Notes: a model not told the origin generated them from the sequence alone. A DNA stretch of 64,000 nt from an uncultured Pelagibacteraceae bacterium (GCA_902568235.1 CACFPS010000003.1:62001-126000); one strand, 5' to 3'. Counted from the stretch's first letter, positions 1 through 9,480 are shown. Numbers and translations are program-made.

Positions 1-338
1 CTGAAAATGAATTATTTGGACCTGTTCTATCTGTGATGAAGTTTAATGATGAAAACGAAGTAATCAGTAAAATGAATGATAATCAGTATGGTTTATCATC
101 TGGAATTTATACTAAAGATATAAATAGAGGGTTAAGAGTATCAAATGCAATACGTGCAGGAATTACATTTGTAAATACTTATAGATTAATTTCTCCTTCT
201 GCTCCTTTTGGTGGAATGAAAGATAGTGGTTATGGAAAAGAAGCAGGAATTGAATCAATTAAAGACTATACAAGAATTAAAACAACTTGGTTTAATACAT
301 CTGACAAACCTATGGATGACCCATTCACAATGGGATAA
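1..338 (+). CDS. Aldehyde dehydrogenase family protein, C-terminal fragment (5' end outside window)
   Basis: In-frame translation from nt 3 reads ENELFGPVLSVMKF...GGMKDSGYGKEAGIESI, typical ALDH C-terminal motifs. The reading frame is open to the window edge. Confidence 0.9.
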   Translation, partial: ENELFGPVLSVMKFNDENEVISKMNDNQYGLSSGIYTKDINRGLRVSNAIRAGITFVNTYRLISPSAPFGGMKDSGYGKEAGIESIKDYTRIKTTWFNTSDKPMDDPFTMG

Positions 339-346
339 ATAAATAA

Positions 347-1204
347 TTGACTAAAAATCATACATTATTAATTTTATTTGTTATGTTTTTGCTTGGGAGT
401 GCTTATCCTACAGGAAAACTTGGTGTTAATGCATCAGTACCACCAATTTTGTTTGGTGCTTTAAGAATGGGAATTGTTTTTATTTGTTTAATTCCTTTTT
501 GCAAATTTATCATACCAAATAAAAAGTATATTTTGCCTTTAATCGCTTTTTCATTGTCGATGGGTGTAGGTGTAAACTTATTTTTATATTTAGGAATAAA
601 TGCTTCTAGTATAATGTCGCCACTAGTTATAGCTGCCCAACTATCAATTCCTATTGCAATTATTTTAAGTTCCATATTTATTGGTGAGTCAATAAATTAC
701 AAACAATGGATTTTAATAATTACAGCTTTTTTTGGAATTGTATTAATAGGATTTGATCCAAAAATTGCAGATGAAATAATAGGATTTCTACTGATATGTG
801 GTATGGCTTTTTTTTATGGATCTTCACAAGTTTTTTCAAGATATCTTAAAGATTTAGACATTAAATTTACAAATGCTGCAATGGGTTTTATTGCGTTTGT
901 TATTTTATTAATTGCTTCTATCTTTTTTGAAGGAAATACAATTTCTAATCTGAAAAATTTAAATCTTCAAGCATGGGTAATGGTATTCCATGCTGGAATT
1001 CTTTGTTCTTTATTTGGACATATGTTGATGTTTTATCTTTATAAATTTTATCCAGTAGGACAAGTTCTTCCCTTTTATGCTTTGTTTCCCGTATTTGGAA
1101 TGTCATTAAGTTTTTTCATATTTGGTGAAATTCCAACACTCATTATGGTAATTGGTGGAGTTATAGTGATAACTTCAGTCTATTTACTCCAAAAAACTAG
1201 GTAA
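347..1204 (+). CDS. EamA/DMT family transporter
   Basis: About ten hydrophobic segments, DMT-like duplicated architecture. Confidence 0.8.
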   Translation: MTKNHTLLILFVMFLLGSAYPTGKLGVNASVPPILFGALRMGIVFICLIPFCKFIIPNKKYILPLIAFSLSMGVGVNLFLYLGINASSIMSPLVIAAQLSIPIAIILSSIFIGESINYKQWILIITAFFGIVLIGFDPKIADEIIGFLLICGMAFFYGSSQVFSRYLKDLDIKFTNAAMGFIAFVILLIASIFFEGNTISNLKNLNLQAWVMVFHAGILCSLFGHMLMFYLYKFYPVGQVLPFYALFPVFGMSLSFFIFGEIPTLIMVIGGVIVITSVYLLQKTR

Positions 1205-1278
1205 TTTTCTCATTGAAAAAATATTCCAATAAGATTTAATTTTGTTTTTATAAATTGTTAACAATTAAAGGGAATAAT

Positions 1279-2460
1279 ATGAAAAAATTAGTTTTAGCTG
1301 CTTTTATATTTGTATCGACAATTTCAACAAATGTATTAGCAGATATTAAAATGGGAGTCATTTTAGGATTTACAGGTCCTATTGAATCTCTAACTCCTGC
1401 AATGGCTGCATCTGCGGAACTTGCTTTTAAAGAAGCTTCAGATTCAGGTTCGTTGTTAGGAGGACAAAAAATATCAGTGGAAAGAGCTGACTCAACTTGT
1501 GTGGACTCTGCTGCTGCAACTGCAGCTGCCGAAGGTTTAGTTTCGGGCGGTGTTGTAGCAATCATGGGTGCTGACTGTTCTGGTGTTACTGGTGCGATAG
1601 CAACTAACGTTGCTGTTCCAAATGGAGTAGTAATGATATCTCCATCTGCAACTTCTCCAGGATTAACAGATTTGAATGATAATGGTTACTTCTTCAGAAC
1701 CGCTCCATCAGATGCTAGAGGTGGTCAAATTTTAGCAGATATTACAAAAGACAGAAAAGTTAAATCACTTGCTGTGACTCATACAAACAATGACTACGGA
1801 AAAGGATTGGCTGATGTTTATGTTGCCGCTGTAAAAGCTCATGGTATTAATGTAACTGTAGTAACTGCTCACGAAGAAGGTAAAGGTGATTATGGTGCTG
1901 AAGTTGCAACTTTAGCTGCTGCTGGCGGAGATGCTTTGGCAGTTTTAGGTTACTTAGACCAAGCAGGTGGAAGTATAATCCAAGGATCATTGGACTCGGG
2001 TGCATTCGATGTGTTTGTTTTATCTGATGGTATGATTGGAGACTCTTTAACTGACAGATTTGGTAAAGACTTAAACAAATCATTTGGTTCTCTTCCAGGA
2101 TCAACTGGAAAAGGAGCTGGAAAATTTGCTGAAGTAGCAAAAGCTGCTGGCATTGACTCTTCTGGTCCTTACACAGGAGAATCTTATGACGCGGCTGCTT
2201 TAATTACTCTTGCAATGCAAGCTGGAGGAAAAGCAGACAGAGCAACTGTTCAAGCAAATGTAATGTCGGTAGCAAATGCACCTGGAACAAAAATTTACCC
2301 AGGTGAATTAAAAAAAGCACTTGATTTATTAGCTAAAGGAAAAGCTGTAGATTATGAAGGTGCTACTGCTGTTCAACTTACAGATGTTGGAGAAGCTGCT
2401 GGTGCATTTCTTGAAAAAGAAATCAAAGGCGGCAAGTTTAAAACAAAAAAACAAAGATAA
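1279..2460 (+). CDS. ABC transporter substrate-binding protein, LIV / type I periplasmic binding family
   Basis: Signal peptide MKKLVLAAFIFVSTISTNVLA followed by DIKMGVILGFTGPIESLTP. Start placed at 1279 (AAAGGG upstream) rather than the ORF-track 1255. Confidence 0.88.
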   Translation: MKKLVLAAFIFVSTISTNVLADIKMGVILGFTGPIESLTPAMAASAELAFKEASDSGSLLGGQKISVERADSTCVDSAAATAAAEGLVSGGVVAIMGADCSGVTGAIATNVAVPNGVVMISPSATSPGLTDLNDNGYFFRTAPSDARGGQILADITKDRKVKSLAVTHTNNDYGKGLADVYVAAVKAHGINVTVVTAHEEGKGDYGAEVATLAAAGGDALAVLGYLDQAGGSIIQGSLDSGAFDVFVLSDGMIGDSLTDRFGKDLNKSFGSLPGSTGKGAGKFAEVAKAAGIDSSGPYTGESYDAAALITLAMQAGGKADRATVQANVMSVANAPGTKIYPGELKKALDLLAKGKAVDYEGATAVQLTDVGEAAGAFLEKEIKGGKFKTKKQR

Positions 2461-2472
2461 AATATAATTTAA

Positions 2473-2506
2473 AACCCCGGCAATATTATTTGCCGGGGTT
2501 TTTTTT
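2473..2506 (+). terminator. Rho-independent terminator after the substrate-binding protein gene
   Basis: aaccccggca-atattatt-tgccggggtt hairpin followed by a T tract. Confidence 0.93.
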
Positions 2507-3007
2507 ATGAAAAAAATAAAACTTTATTCTGGGATATATTTAGTAAAAGAAAGATTTTTAAAAAATCAAATTTATTACTTTTTAGAAACTCCTAAAATTT
2601 CAGTAATAATTCCACAAATTAAAAATAAATTTTTGGTAATTTCTCAAAAAAGAATTCCAATTAAAAAAAAAACTTATGAATTTCCTGGTGGATTGATTGA
2701 TAAAGGAGATTCGGCTGTAAAGTCTGCAATAAAAGAGCTGTATGAGGAAACTGGATATATGAGCTTGTCGAAACCTAAAAAAATTTTGAGACTTTATCCT
2801 GATCCAGGAAGATTAAAAAGTGAATATATATGTTTTATAATAAAAAAAATTAAAAAAATTAAAATTCCTGAAAAAGGCATAGAGCTTCATTTGTTAACTA
2901 AAAATCAAATAATTAATTTAATTAAATTGCAAAAATTTTCACACGCATGCCATATTTCTGCTTTTTTATATTATATTAATCAAAATAAATACTTATCAGA
3001 CAAATAA
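2507..3007 (+). CDS. NUDIX hydrolase
   Basis: Nudix box-like GGLIDKGDSAVKSAIKELYEETGY. Confidence 0.85.
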   Translation: MKKIKLYSGIYLVKERFLKNQIYYFLETPKISVIIPQIKNKFLVISQKRIPIKKKTYEFPGGLIDKGDSAVKSAIKELYEETGYMSLSKPKKILRLYPDPGRLKSEYICFIIKKIKKIKIPEKGIELHLLTKNQIINLIKLQKFSHACHISAFLYYINQNKYLSDK

Positions 3008-3047
3008 AAAATTAAACCTAAAACAATTCCTAAGATTATATAATACA

Positions 3048-4418
3048 TTATTGTTTAATAATTTTTTCTGGAAGTATTCCTTGTGGTCTAAATCGCATTA
3101 TCACAAGAAGTCCAATTCCTACTAGTAAAAATCTAAAATATGGAGCACTTTCTATTAAATGAACTTTTAAGCCATTTGTTTCTGGGAGATGTGCTGTGAA
3201 AAGATTTATAATAAATAAAGCCATTGGAGCAGCTTGTACCCACAAAAACCATACTACGAACCCGCCTAATATAGCACCAAAATTATTTCCAGTTCCTCCA
3301 ACAATTACCATTACCCATATAACGAATGTATACCTCATTGGTCTATAACTTCCTGGAGTAAACAGACCATCGTTTGTTACCATCATTGCTCCAGCTATAC
3401 CGACTATCGCTGATCCCAATATAAATATAAATAAGTGTTGTTTAACAATATTTTTTCCCATGGCACTTGCGGCTTCTTCATTATCTCTTATTGCTCTCAT
3501 CATTCTTCCCCATGGTGAATAAAGAGCTTTTTGTGTAATAATTAATAAAATAATTACAACAACTAAAAACAATCCTGCAAAGCAAAGTTTTACATAAATT
3601 GAAGAAGCGTCAATAACTAGTTGATTTAGTAAATCTTGTTTTTCAGAAAGAGAATTTATCGTTGCTAATTTTGTTGAATGAAATTTTTCAACTAAATTAA
3701 TAAACCAAGGAGAAGTCTGTAAGTCTATTTCATATGGTGCCGGTCTTTTTAATCCGATAACATTTTTGACACCTCTAGCTAACCAATCCTCATGTTTAAT
3801 TATTGAAACAACAATTTCAGCAATTAATAGTGTGGCAATTGCTAAATAGTCTGCTCTTAATCCAAGCGCTACTTTTCCAACAATATAAGCTAATCCAGCA
3901 GCAAAAAATCCTCCTACTATCCAAGAAAATAATACTGGCAGTCCAAGGCCGCCTAAAAATCCAAATTTAGCAGGTTCAACAGCCTCTATATGCTCTATAG
4001 CAGGTCCTGATATTAATTTAATTAATATCAAACCAAAGAAAATGATTGCTGCAATTAAATAATTTCTTTTTTTTGATTTTTGAATTTTTTTTAAAATATA
4101 TTTAATTGAAATTACCATTCCAATTATTACCGCAAGAGAAATCATCATATTTAGTCCACCAACATGCCATGCCTCAGGAACTGGTGCTACCGAAACAAGT
4201 ACCACTGCTAAACCACCTAAGGCTGTATAACCCATAATTCCAAAATTAATTAGGCCTGCATAGCCCCACTGAATATTTGCTCCCATAGTCATCACAGCAG
4301 ATATCATGCAGTAATTAAAAATTGATAAGGCAATTGACCAGGATTGAAATATGCCTACTAAAATTATAAGCACTAGCATGATCGAATAAGCAGCAATGAC
4401 GTTTAAATATTGCTTCAT
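3048..4418 (-). CDS. Branched-chain amino acid ABC transporter permease (LivM type)
   Basis: LivM-type motifs (MMRAIRDNEEAASAMG, GGTGNNFGAILGG, FRPQGILPEK). Confidence 0.88.
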   Translation of the reverse strand: MKQYLNVIAAYSIMLVLIILVGIFQSWSIALSIFNYCMISAVMTMGANIQWGYAGLINFGIMGYTALGGLAVVLVSVAPVPEAWHVGGLNMMISLAVIIGMVISIKYILKKIQKSKKRNYLIAAIIFFGLILIKLISGPAIEHIEAVEPAKFGFLGGLGLPVLFSWIVGGFFAAGLAYIVGKVALGLRADYLAIATLLIAEIVVSIIKHEDWLARGVKNVIGLKRPAPYEIDLQTSPWFINLVEKFHSTKLATINSLSEKQDLLNQLVIDASSIYVKLCFAGLFLVVVIILLIITQKALYSPWGRMMRAIRDNEEAASAMGKNIVKQHLFIFILGSAIVGIAGAMMVTNDGLFTPGSYRPMRYTFVIWVMVIVGGTGNNFGAILGGFVVWFLWVQAAPMALFIINLFTAHLPETNGLKVHLIESAPYFRFLLVGIGLLVIMRFRPQGILPEKIIKQ

Positions 4419-5425
4419 ATTTTCTTTCCTTCAAAAATTCCTGACGGTCTAAACAATAATACGACTACTAGAATAGAAAATGAAATGGCGAATTTATAAT
4501 CAGTTGACAGTAATTGCATTAAAGAATTTGGTTCCAAAGATTCGGGCAGTAAATAAACAAAAAATCTTTTATAGGCATAGGTTAAAAATATTTCTGCAAA
4601 AGCAATTACATATCCTCCAAAAAAAGCTCCATAGGGATTTCCTATTCCGCCAACAATTGCTGCAGCAAATATTGGTAGCATGTTATTAAAATAAACAAAT
4701 GGCCTGTAGCTTTTATCTAGACCGTATAAAATTCCTCCAATAGTTGCAAGGATGCCTGCAATTATCCAGGTAATCATAACCACTCTCTTTGGATCTATTC
4801 CTGAAAGTAATGCTAAATCTTCATTGTCAGAATAAGCTCGCATACTTGTTCCGGTCTTTGTTTTATTCAAAAACCAAAACATTATTGAGACAACAACGAT
4901 AGTAACAACTAATGTTATAACTTGGGTAGATTTAATGGTTAGACCTTCATTAAGTCCTGTCATTTCCTTAAATTCTGAAGCTTTTAAAATAAATTTTTCT
5001 CCATCAAGAAATCTTCTATCAGTTGGACCAATTATTATTCTTATTATTGCTTGAGTAACAAACATTACACCCAAACTAACCATTGCAAGTTGAACAGGTG
5101 GGCTTTTTTTTATTCTATAATAACTAAAAACTGTTTTATCTATGAGAAGCATATAAAAAATCATCATTGCTACTGCAAATGGAACTGTTAATAAAGCAGT
5201 AGGCAGAAATCCAAAACTTATACCTTTAGATTGAAAGTAATAAGTTAAAAGAACAGCAAACATTGTTCCAAAAGACATCATGTCCCCAGTTGCAAAGTTT
5301 GCGAATCTTAAAATTCCATAAATTAATGTTACAAAAATTGCTCCTAGTGCTAATTGAGAACCATAAGTAAGTGCTGGTATTACTGTATAATTTAATAAAA
5401 CAATTAATGCATTAATAAAATCCAT
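4415..5425 (-). CDS. Branched-chain amino acid ABC transporter permease (LivH type)
   Basis: LivH-type membrane protein (LRFANFATGDMMSFG, AAIVGGIGNPYGAFFGG); overlaps LivM. Confidence 0.88.
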   Translation of the reverse strand: MDFINALIVLLNYTVIPALTYGSQLALGAIFVTLIYGILRFANFATGDMMSFGTMFAVLLTYYFQSKGISFGFLPTALLTVPFAVAMMIFYMLLIDKTVFSYYRIKKSPPVQLAMVSLGVMFVTQAIIRIIIGPTDRRFLDGEKFILKASEFKEMTGLNEGLTIKSTQVITLVVTIVVVSIMFWFLNKTKTGTSMRAYSDNEDLALLSGIDPKRVVMITWIIAGILATIGGILYGLDKSYRPFVYFNNMLPIFAAAIVGGIGNPYGAFFGGYVIAFAEIFLTYAYKRFFVYLLPESLEPNSLMQLLSTDYKFAISFSILVVVLLFRPSGIFEGKKI

Positions 5426-6133
5426 TTATGCTCCTAAAAATGATCTTCTGACTTCAGGATCATTTAATAATTCTTTACCAGATCCTTCAAATTTATTTTC
5501 TCCAGTTACCAAAACATATCCGCGATCAGAAATGCTGAGAGCTTGCTTAGCATTTTGCTCAACCATAATTATTGCAACATCAGTTTTTTTAACTTTCACT
5601 ATATGTTCAAAAAGCTCATCCATTACTATTGGTGATACTCCAGCTGTTGGCTCGTCTAACATCAAGACTGATGGTCTTATCATCAAAGCTCTTCCTAGCG
5701 CTACTTGCTGTCTTTGACCTCCAGATAATTGTCCAACTACTTGATTTTTTTTATCTCTTAAAATTGGAAATAAATCGTATATTTCTTCAATTACTCTTAT
5801 CACATCGTCTTCTCTTAAAAATGCTCCAACTTCTAAATTTTCTCTAACAGTTAATTCTGCAAATACATTTCTTGTTTGAGGAACAAATGATATACCTTTT
5901 TTCACTCTTTCTTGGGGGGATAACTTTGAAATATCTTTTCCTTCAATTAAAACATTTCCAGATTTAAGATTAAGCAATCCAAGCATGGCTTTCATTGCAG
6001 TTGATTTGCCCGCACCATTAGGTCCCAAGATTGCTACAATTTCACCTTTGTTAACATTAATAGTGCAAGAATTGATTATGTCAGGACCATCGCCATAACC
6101 TCCTGTCATTTTATATCCTTCAAAAAATGCCAT
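5426..6133 (-). CDS. ABC transporter ATP-binding protein (LivF type)
   Basis: Walker A GPNGAGKST, signature LSGGQRQQVALGRAL, Walker B VLMLDEPTAG. Confidence 0.92.
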   Translation of the reverse strand: MAFFEGYKMTGGYGDGPDIINSCTINVNKGEIVAILGPNGAGKSTAMKAMLGLLNLKSGNVLIEGKDISKLSPQERVKKGISFVPQTRNVFAELTVRENLEVGAFLREDDVIRVIEEIYDLFPILRDKKNQVVGQLSGGQRQQVALGRALMIRPSVLMLDEPTAGVSPIVMDELFEHIVKVKKTDVAIIMVEQNAKQALSISDRGYVLVTGENKFEGSGKELLNDPEVRRSFLGA

Positions 6134-6927
6134 TAATTTTCTCCTTCTTGAACCTTTCCTCTTCCCAAATAACTTTCTATAACTTTTTCATTTTTTTTTA
6201 CCTCATTTGATGTTCCTTCAAATAATACTGAACCTTCAGCCATAACAATTACTGGATCACACATCCTGCTAATAAAATCCATGTCATGTTCAATCATGCA
6301 AAAAGTATAATTTTTTTCTTTGTTTAGTCTTAAAATTGCTGTTCCTAATTCTTTCAATAATGTTCTATTGACACCTGCTCCAACTTCATCAAGTAATACA
6401 AGCTTGGCATCAACCATCATTGTTCTGCCAAGTTCTAATAATTTTTTCTGTCCTCCTGATAAATTTCCTGCTCTTTCGTTTGCCAAATGTTTCAAATTTA
6501 AAAATTCAATTACTTCATATGCTTTTGCTCTAATTTCTTCTTCTTCTTTTTTTATTAATTTTGGTTTTAATAAAGCATTTAATAAAATTTCCCCAGATTG
6601 ATTTCCTGGAACCATCATCAAATTTTCAAGAACTGTCAAATTAGAAAATTCATGGGCTATTTGAAAAGTTCTTAACAAGCCTTTTGAGAATAATTCGTAA
6701 GAAGGTACATCTGTAATATTTTCATTATTAAACAAAACTTGACCTTCAGAACATTTTAAGTTTCCTGCAATAAGGTTAAATAAAGTAGTTTTTCCAGATC
6801 CATTAGGTCCTATGATGCCAGTTATAGATCCTCTCTTAATTTTTAATGAACAATTGGAAACTGCGGCCAAGCCTCCAAAATATTTTGAAAGATTATCTAT
6901 TTGCAGAATATTAGGATCTGGCTGCAT
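6133..6927 (-). CDS. ABC transporter ATP-binding protein (LivG type)
   Basis: Walker A GPNGSGKTT, signature LSGGQKKLLELGRTM. Confidence 0.92.
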   Translation of the reverse strand: MQPDPNILQIDNLSKYFGGLAAVSNCSLKIKRGSITGIIGPNGSGKTTLFNLIAGNLKCSEGQVLFNNENITDVPSYELFSKGLLRTFQIAHEFSNLTVLENLMMVPGNQSGEILLNALLKPKLIKKEEEEIRAKAYEVIEFLNLKHLANERAGNLSGGQKKLLELGRTMMVDAKLVLLDEVGAGVNRTLLKELGTAILRLNKEKNYTFCMIEHDMDFISRMCDPVIVMAEGSVLFEGTSNEVKKNEKVIESYLGRGKVQEGEN

Positions 6928-6933
6928 AGAAAA

Positions 6934-7704
6934 TTATACTTTGTTTAATCTTTTAAGAATACTATTTAATGTTTTTTCAGTTGATCTATAGAATCCTACT
7001 TTTCTAAGCTCTTTAACCCCTTGTTCATTAAGTCCTTTTGGAGTTTGAGATTCTTTAACTAAATATTTTAAATTTTTTTTAGAATTTACTACCGCATCTT
7101 CAGACAAAGCAACAAAAAGTGAGGTAATATATTTTTGTGCTTTTTCTCTTTTCACTCCACGTTTAACTAGCCAATTTGACATTGTGTTTAACAATTCATA
7201 AAATGGCGCCATCATTCCAGATGTAGACCAAAAGTTTTTCGAAAGTTTTTCATTATTAATTTCAACTGTTGTTCCAAGTTTATCAAAAAAGTTTTTTACC
7301 TTTCTATTTGGTGGAAATATTGGAACTGGACCTTTTTTTAATGAAATAGGTGGCAATGGAATCGCTCTTACAATTTTTGCTTTGACTTTAATAGCTTTTT
7401 TAAGCTGTGGCAAAGTCATTGTAGATATAAAACTTATTATTGTATGCTTTGATTTAAATTTTAAATTTTTAATTATTTTTTGTCCTACAGTTGGAGTAAC
7501 CGCCAAAAAAATCCAATTACAAGAATTAAGAATATCTTGATTATTTTTTGCAATTAAAATTTTTCTAAAATTTTTTTTTAGTTTTTGAGAAACCGATTTA
7601 CTTCTTGGGGATAAAATTATCTTATTAAATGATAAACTTGATCTACAAATTCCTGTAACTACTGATGAAGTAATTTTTCCTGTTCCTATAAAACCGAGTT
7701 TCAT
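6934..7704 (-). CDS. Pyrroline-5-carboxylate reductase family protein
   Basis: N-terminal Rossmann MKLGFIGTGKITSSVVTG; RAIPLPPISLKKGPVPIFPP resembles ProC-like substrate region. Confidence 0.75.
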   Translation of the reverse strand: MKLGFIGTGKITSSVVTGICRSSLSFNKIILSPRSKSVSQKLKKNFRKILIAKNNQDILNSCNWIFLAVTPTVGQKIIKNLKFKSKHTIISFISTMTLPQLKKAIKVKAKIVRAIPLPPISLKKGPVPIFPPNRKVKNFFDKLGTTVEINNEKLSKNFWSTSGMMAPFYELLNTMSNWLVKRGVKREKAQKYITSLFVALSEDAVVNSKKNLKYLVKESQTPKGLNEQGVKELRKVGFYRSTEKTLNSILKRLNKV

Positions 7705-7721
7705 AATTGTATTTTCTACAC

Positions 7722-8645
7722 TTAATTATTGAAAAAGGAACCTCTAATTCTAAGTAATTCCCTGCTTAGATTTTTATTTTCCTTAAATGGCTTTCTTCCA
7801 TGTAGCCAGAAGTAATTATTTGCAACTATTGCACTGCCAACTGGCAAAGAGAAAATTATCTTGTTTTTACTATCTTCTAAAGAATCTGATAATTTTTGTA
7901 AAAATAATCCTTGTTTCATATTTTTGGGTTCTGGAAACTGATCTATATAAGAGATTTGTGGATTTCCATTTTGATCTTCTGAAAATATAGGATGCTCAAC
8001 TTTATAATCTATATTTTTACTCTTGGGAGAACCCCAAATAAAATTTTGTTTAGCAGTTTCATCGTTTAAAAGATCTTTTAAATGTTCCCAGTCATCTAAA
8101 TGAAGTAAATAAGTTTCTCCTCCTTGGACATTTTCTTCCTCTAGTTTTGACATTAGCAACCAATCAGTTTTTTCCTTAACATAGGTTCCGTCAGTATGAA
8201 GATCCATATTAATATAAGCTTTTCGTAAATATGAGTCGCTATTATCTTCGTGCTTAACGTGAAATCTTGCATAATATTTATTAGTCATTGCATCATGATT
8301 TGGATTTCCAATTAAATGAGTAATAGCAGTTGATAACTTAACTAAAAAATTCTGATTTATTTTAGAAGATAAATTTTTTGGACCTATAATAAAACAGCCT
8401 GTTTCTCTATTTCTCAAAATTGAACTAAAAATACCTTCTAGCTTACCTAAGGTAATATCATTTAAACTTTTGGCAATAGTAAACCTGGTAAAAGGTTTGT
8501 ATTCTAGTGTAGTAATATTAAATTTTTTAAATGGAAAAATTAGCCTATCAACTATTTGATCATCAATTTTTATATTTATTATTCTTTTTGATTTTTCGTG
8601 AAAGGATATTTCAAAGCCTTCAATATTCTTTAAGCTTTCTTGCAT
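7722..8645 (-). CDS. glaH: CsiD/GlaH-like 2-oxoglutarate-dependent glutarate hydroxylase
   Basis: Closely resembles recalled E. coli CsiD: ATAVAHLIG/AITHLIGNPNHDAM, YYARF.VK..DNSDSYLR, LHTDGTYVKE (HxD), NVQGGETYLLHLDDWEHL, YIDQF..PK, FWLHGR...RELLR.RG. Confidence 0.85.
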   Translation of the reverse strand: MQESLKNIEGFEISFHEKSKRIINIKIDDQIVDRLIFPFKKFNITTLEYKPFTRFTIAKSLNDITLGKLEGIFSSILRNRETGCFIIGPKNLSSKINQNFLVKLSTAITHLIGNPNHDAMTNKYYARFHVKHEDNSDSYLRKAYINMDLHTDGTYVKEKTDWLLMSKLEEENVQGGETYLLHLDDWEHLKDLLNDETAKQNFIWGSPKSKNIDYKVEHPIFSEDQNGNPQISYIDQFPEPKNMKQGLFLQKLSDSLEDSKNKIIFSLPVGSAIVANNYFWLHGRKPFKENKNLSRELLRIRGSFFNN

Positions 8646-8650
8646 TAATT

Positions 8651-9157
8651 TTATTTATTGCATACTCCTATCGAATCTGGGCCACAGGTTTCTCCATTTG
8701 TCCAAGTTGCTCCAATAAGGTTGGCCCCATCAAAATTTGCATTTGTCATATTTGAGGATGTGAAATTTGCTCCCATCAAATTTGAATTTTGGAAATTTGC
8801 TTCAATCAAGGTTGATCCCATAAAGTCAGCTCTTGTCAGGTTTGCTCCAGTAAAATTTGATTTCTCAAAGTTGGCTCCTACTAATACAGACTCATATAAA
8901 TTAGCTCTTATAAAAGTAGATTCTGGAAAAGTTCCAAAAGATAAATTTGAATTCATCATTATGCTTTTATCAAAATTAACTTGTATAAAGCTTGCAAACG
9001 ATAAGTTTGAATTTGGAAGATAGCTACCTTGTAAATCTTGCCCATCGGAAAATCTACAATTGGTATAATCTACACCATCTTTTAATGGATCTTCACATGC
9101 TGCACTAGCAATATTTGGCAAAATTAAAAAAAATAATACTAAAAATAGTTTTTTCAT
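8651..9157 (-). CDS. Secreted pentapeptide-repeat protein
   Basis: Signal peptide MKKLFLVLFFLILPNIASA then A(N/D)(L/F)xx repeats (GANLTRADFMGSTLIEANFQNSNLMGANF). Confidence 0.88.
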   Translation of the reverse strand: MKKLFLVLFFLILPNIASAACEDPLKDGVDYTNCRFSDGQDLQGSYLPNSNLSFASFIQVNFDKSIMMNSNLSFGTFPESTFIRANLYESVLVGANFEKSNFTGANLTRADFMGSTLIEANFQNSNLMGANFTSSNMTNANFDGANLIGATWTNGETCGPDSIGVCNK

Positions 9158-9480
9158 ACTAAATAGCTATTTATTAAAGCCAATATGATAGCAGAGAAAA
9201 TGGTGGGATAAACTAAGTTTTTTTTAGTTAAATAAAAAATTAATATTGAGCTGATTATGGCTATAAATCTAACAAAATAGTCTGCTTCGGATAAGGCTCC
9301 TGAAGGAAAAATAACTATTCTTGCAATCAAAGCTGCTAAAGTTGAATAAGCTAAACAATTAAACCATCTAAAAATTTTTGAATTTTCTTTTATTTTTTCA
9401 GAAGTAATAACACCAAAAAATCTTGATGAAAAAGTTGCTAAAGAAGTGACCAATATTGCAAGGACTACACTAGTTGTCAT
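9154..9480 (-). CDS. AzlD-family branched-chain amino acid export subunit
   Basis: Small AzlD-like membrane protein directly downstream of and overlapping an AzlC-like ORF. Confidence 0.8.
   Translation of the reverse strand: MTTSVVLAILVTSLATFSSRFFGVITSEKIKENSKIFRWFNCLAYSTLAALIARIVIFPSGALSEADYFVRFIAIISSILIFYLTKKNLVYPTIFSAIILALINSYLV

Noticed and set aside
403-675. Minus-strand ORF of 90 aa inside the DMT transporter gene
   Set aside because: Fully antisense to a well-supported CDS, no recognisable motif. The same reasoning applies to 1248..1565, 1847..2140, 1950..2153, 6320..6601, 8658..9023, 17003..17356, 19222..19485, 20323..20658, 35465..35857, 43247..43558, 53019..53405 and similar.
8658-9023. 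Plus-strand 121-aa ORF with repetitive sequence (KFAPIKFEFWKFA...)
   Set aside because: It is the antisense reading of the pentapeptide-repeat gene; periodicity comes from the opposite strand.
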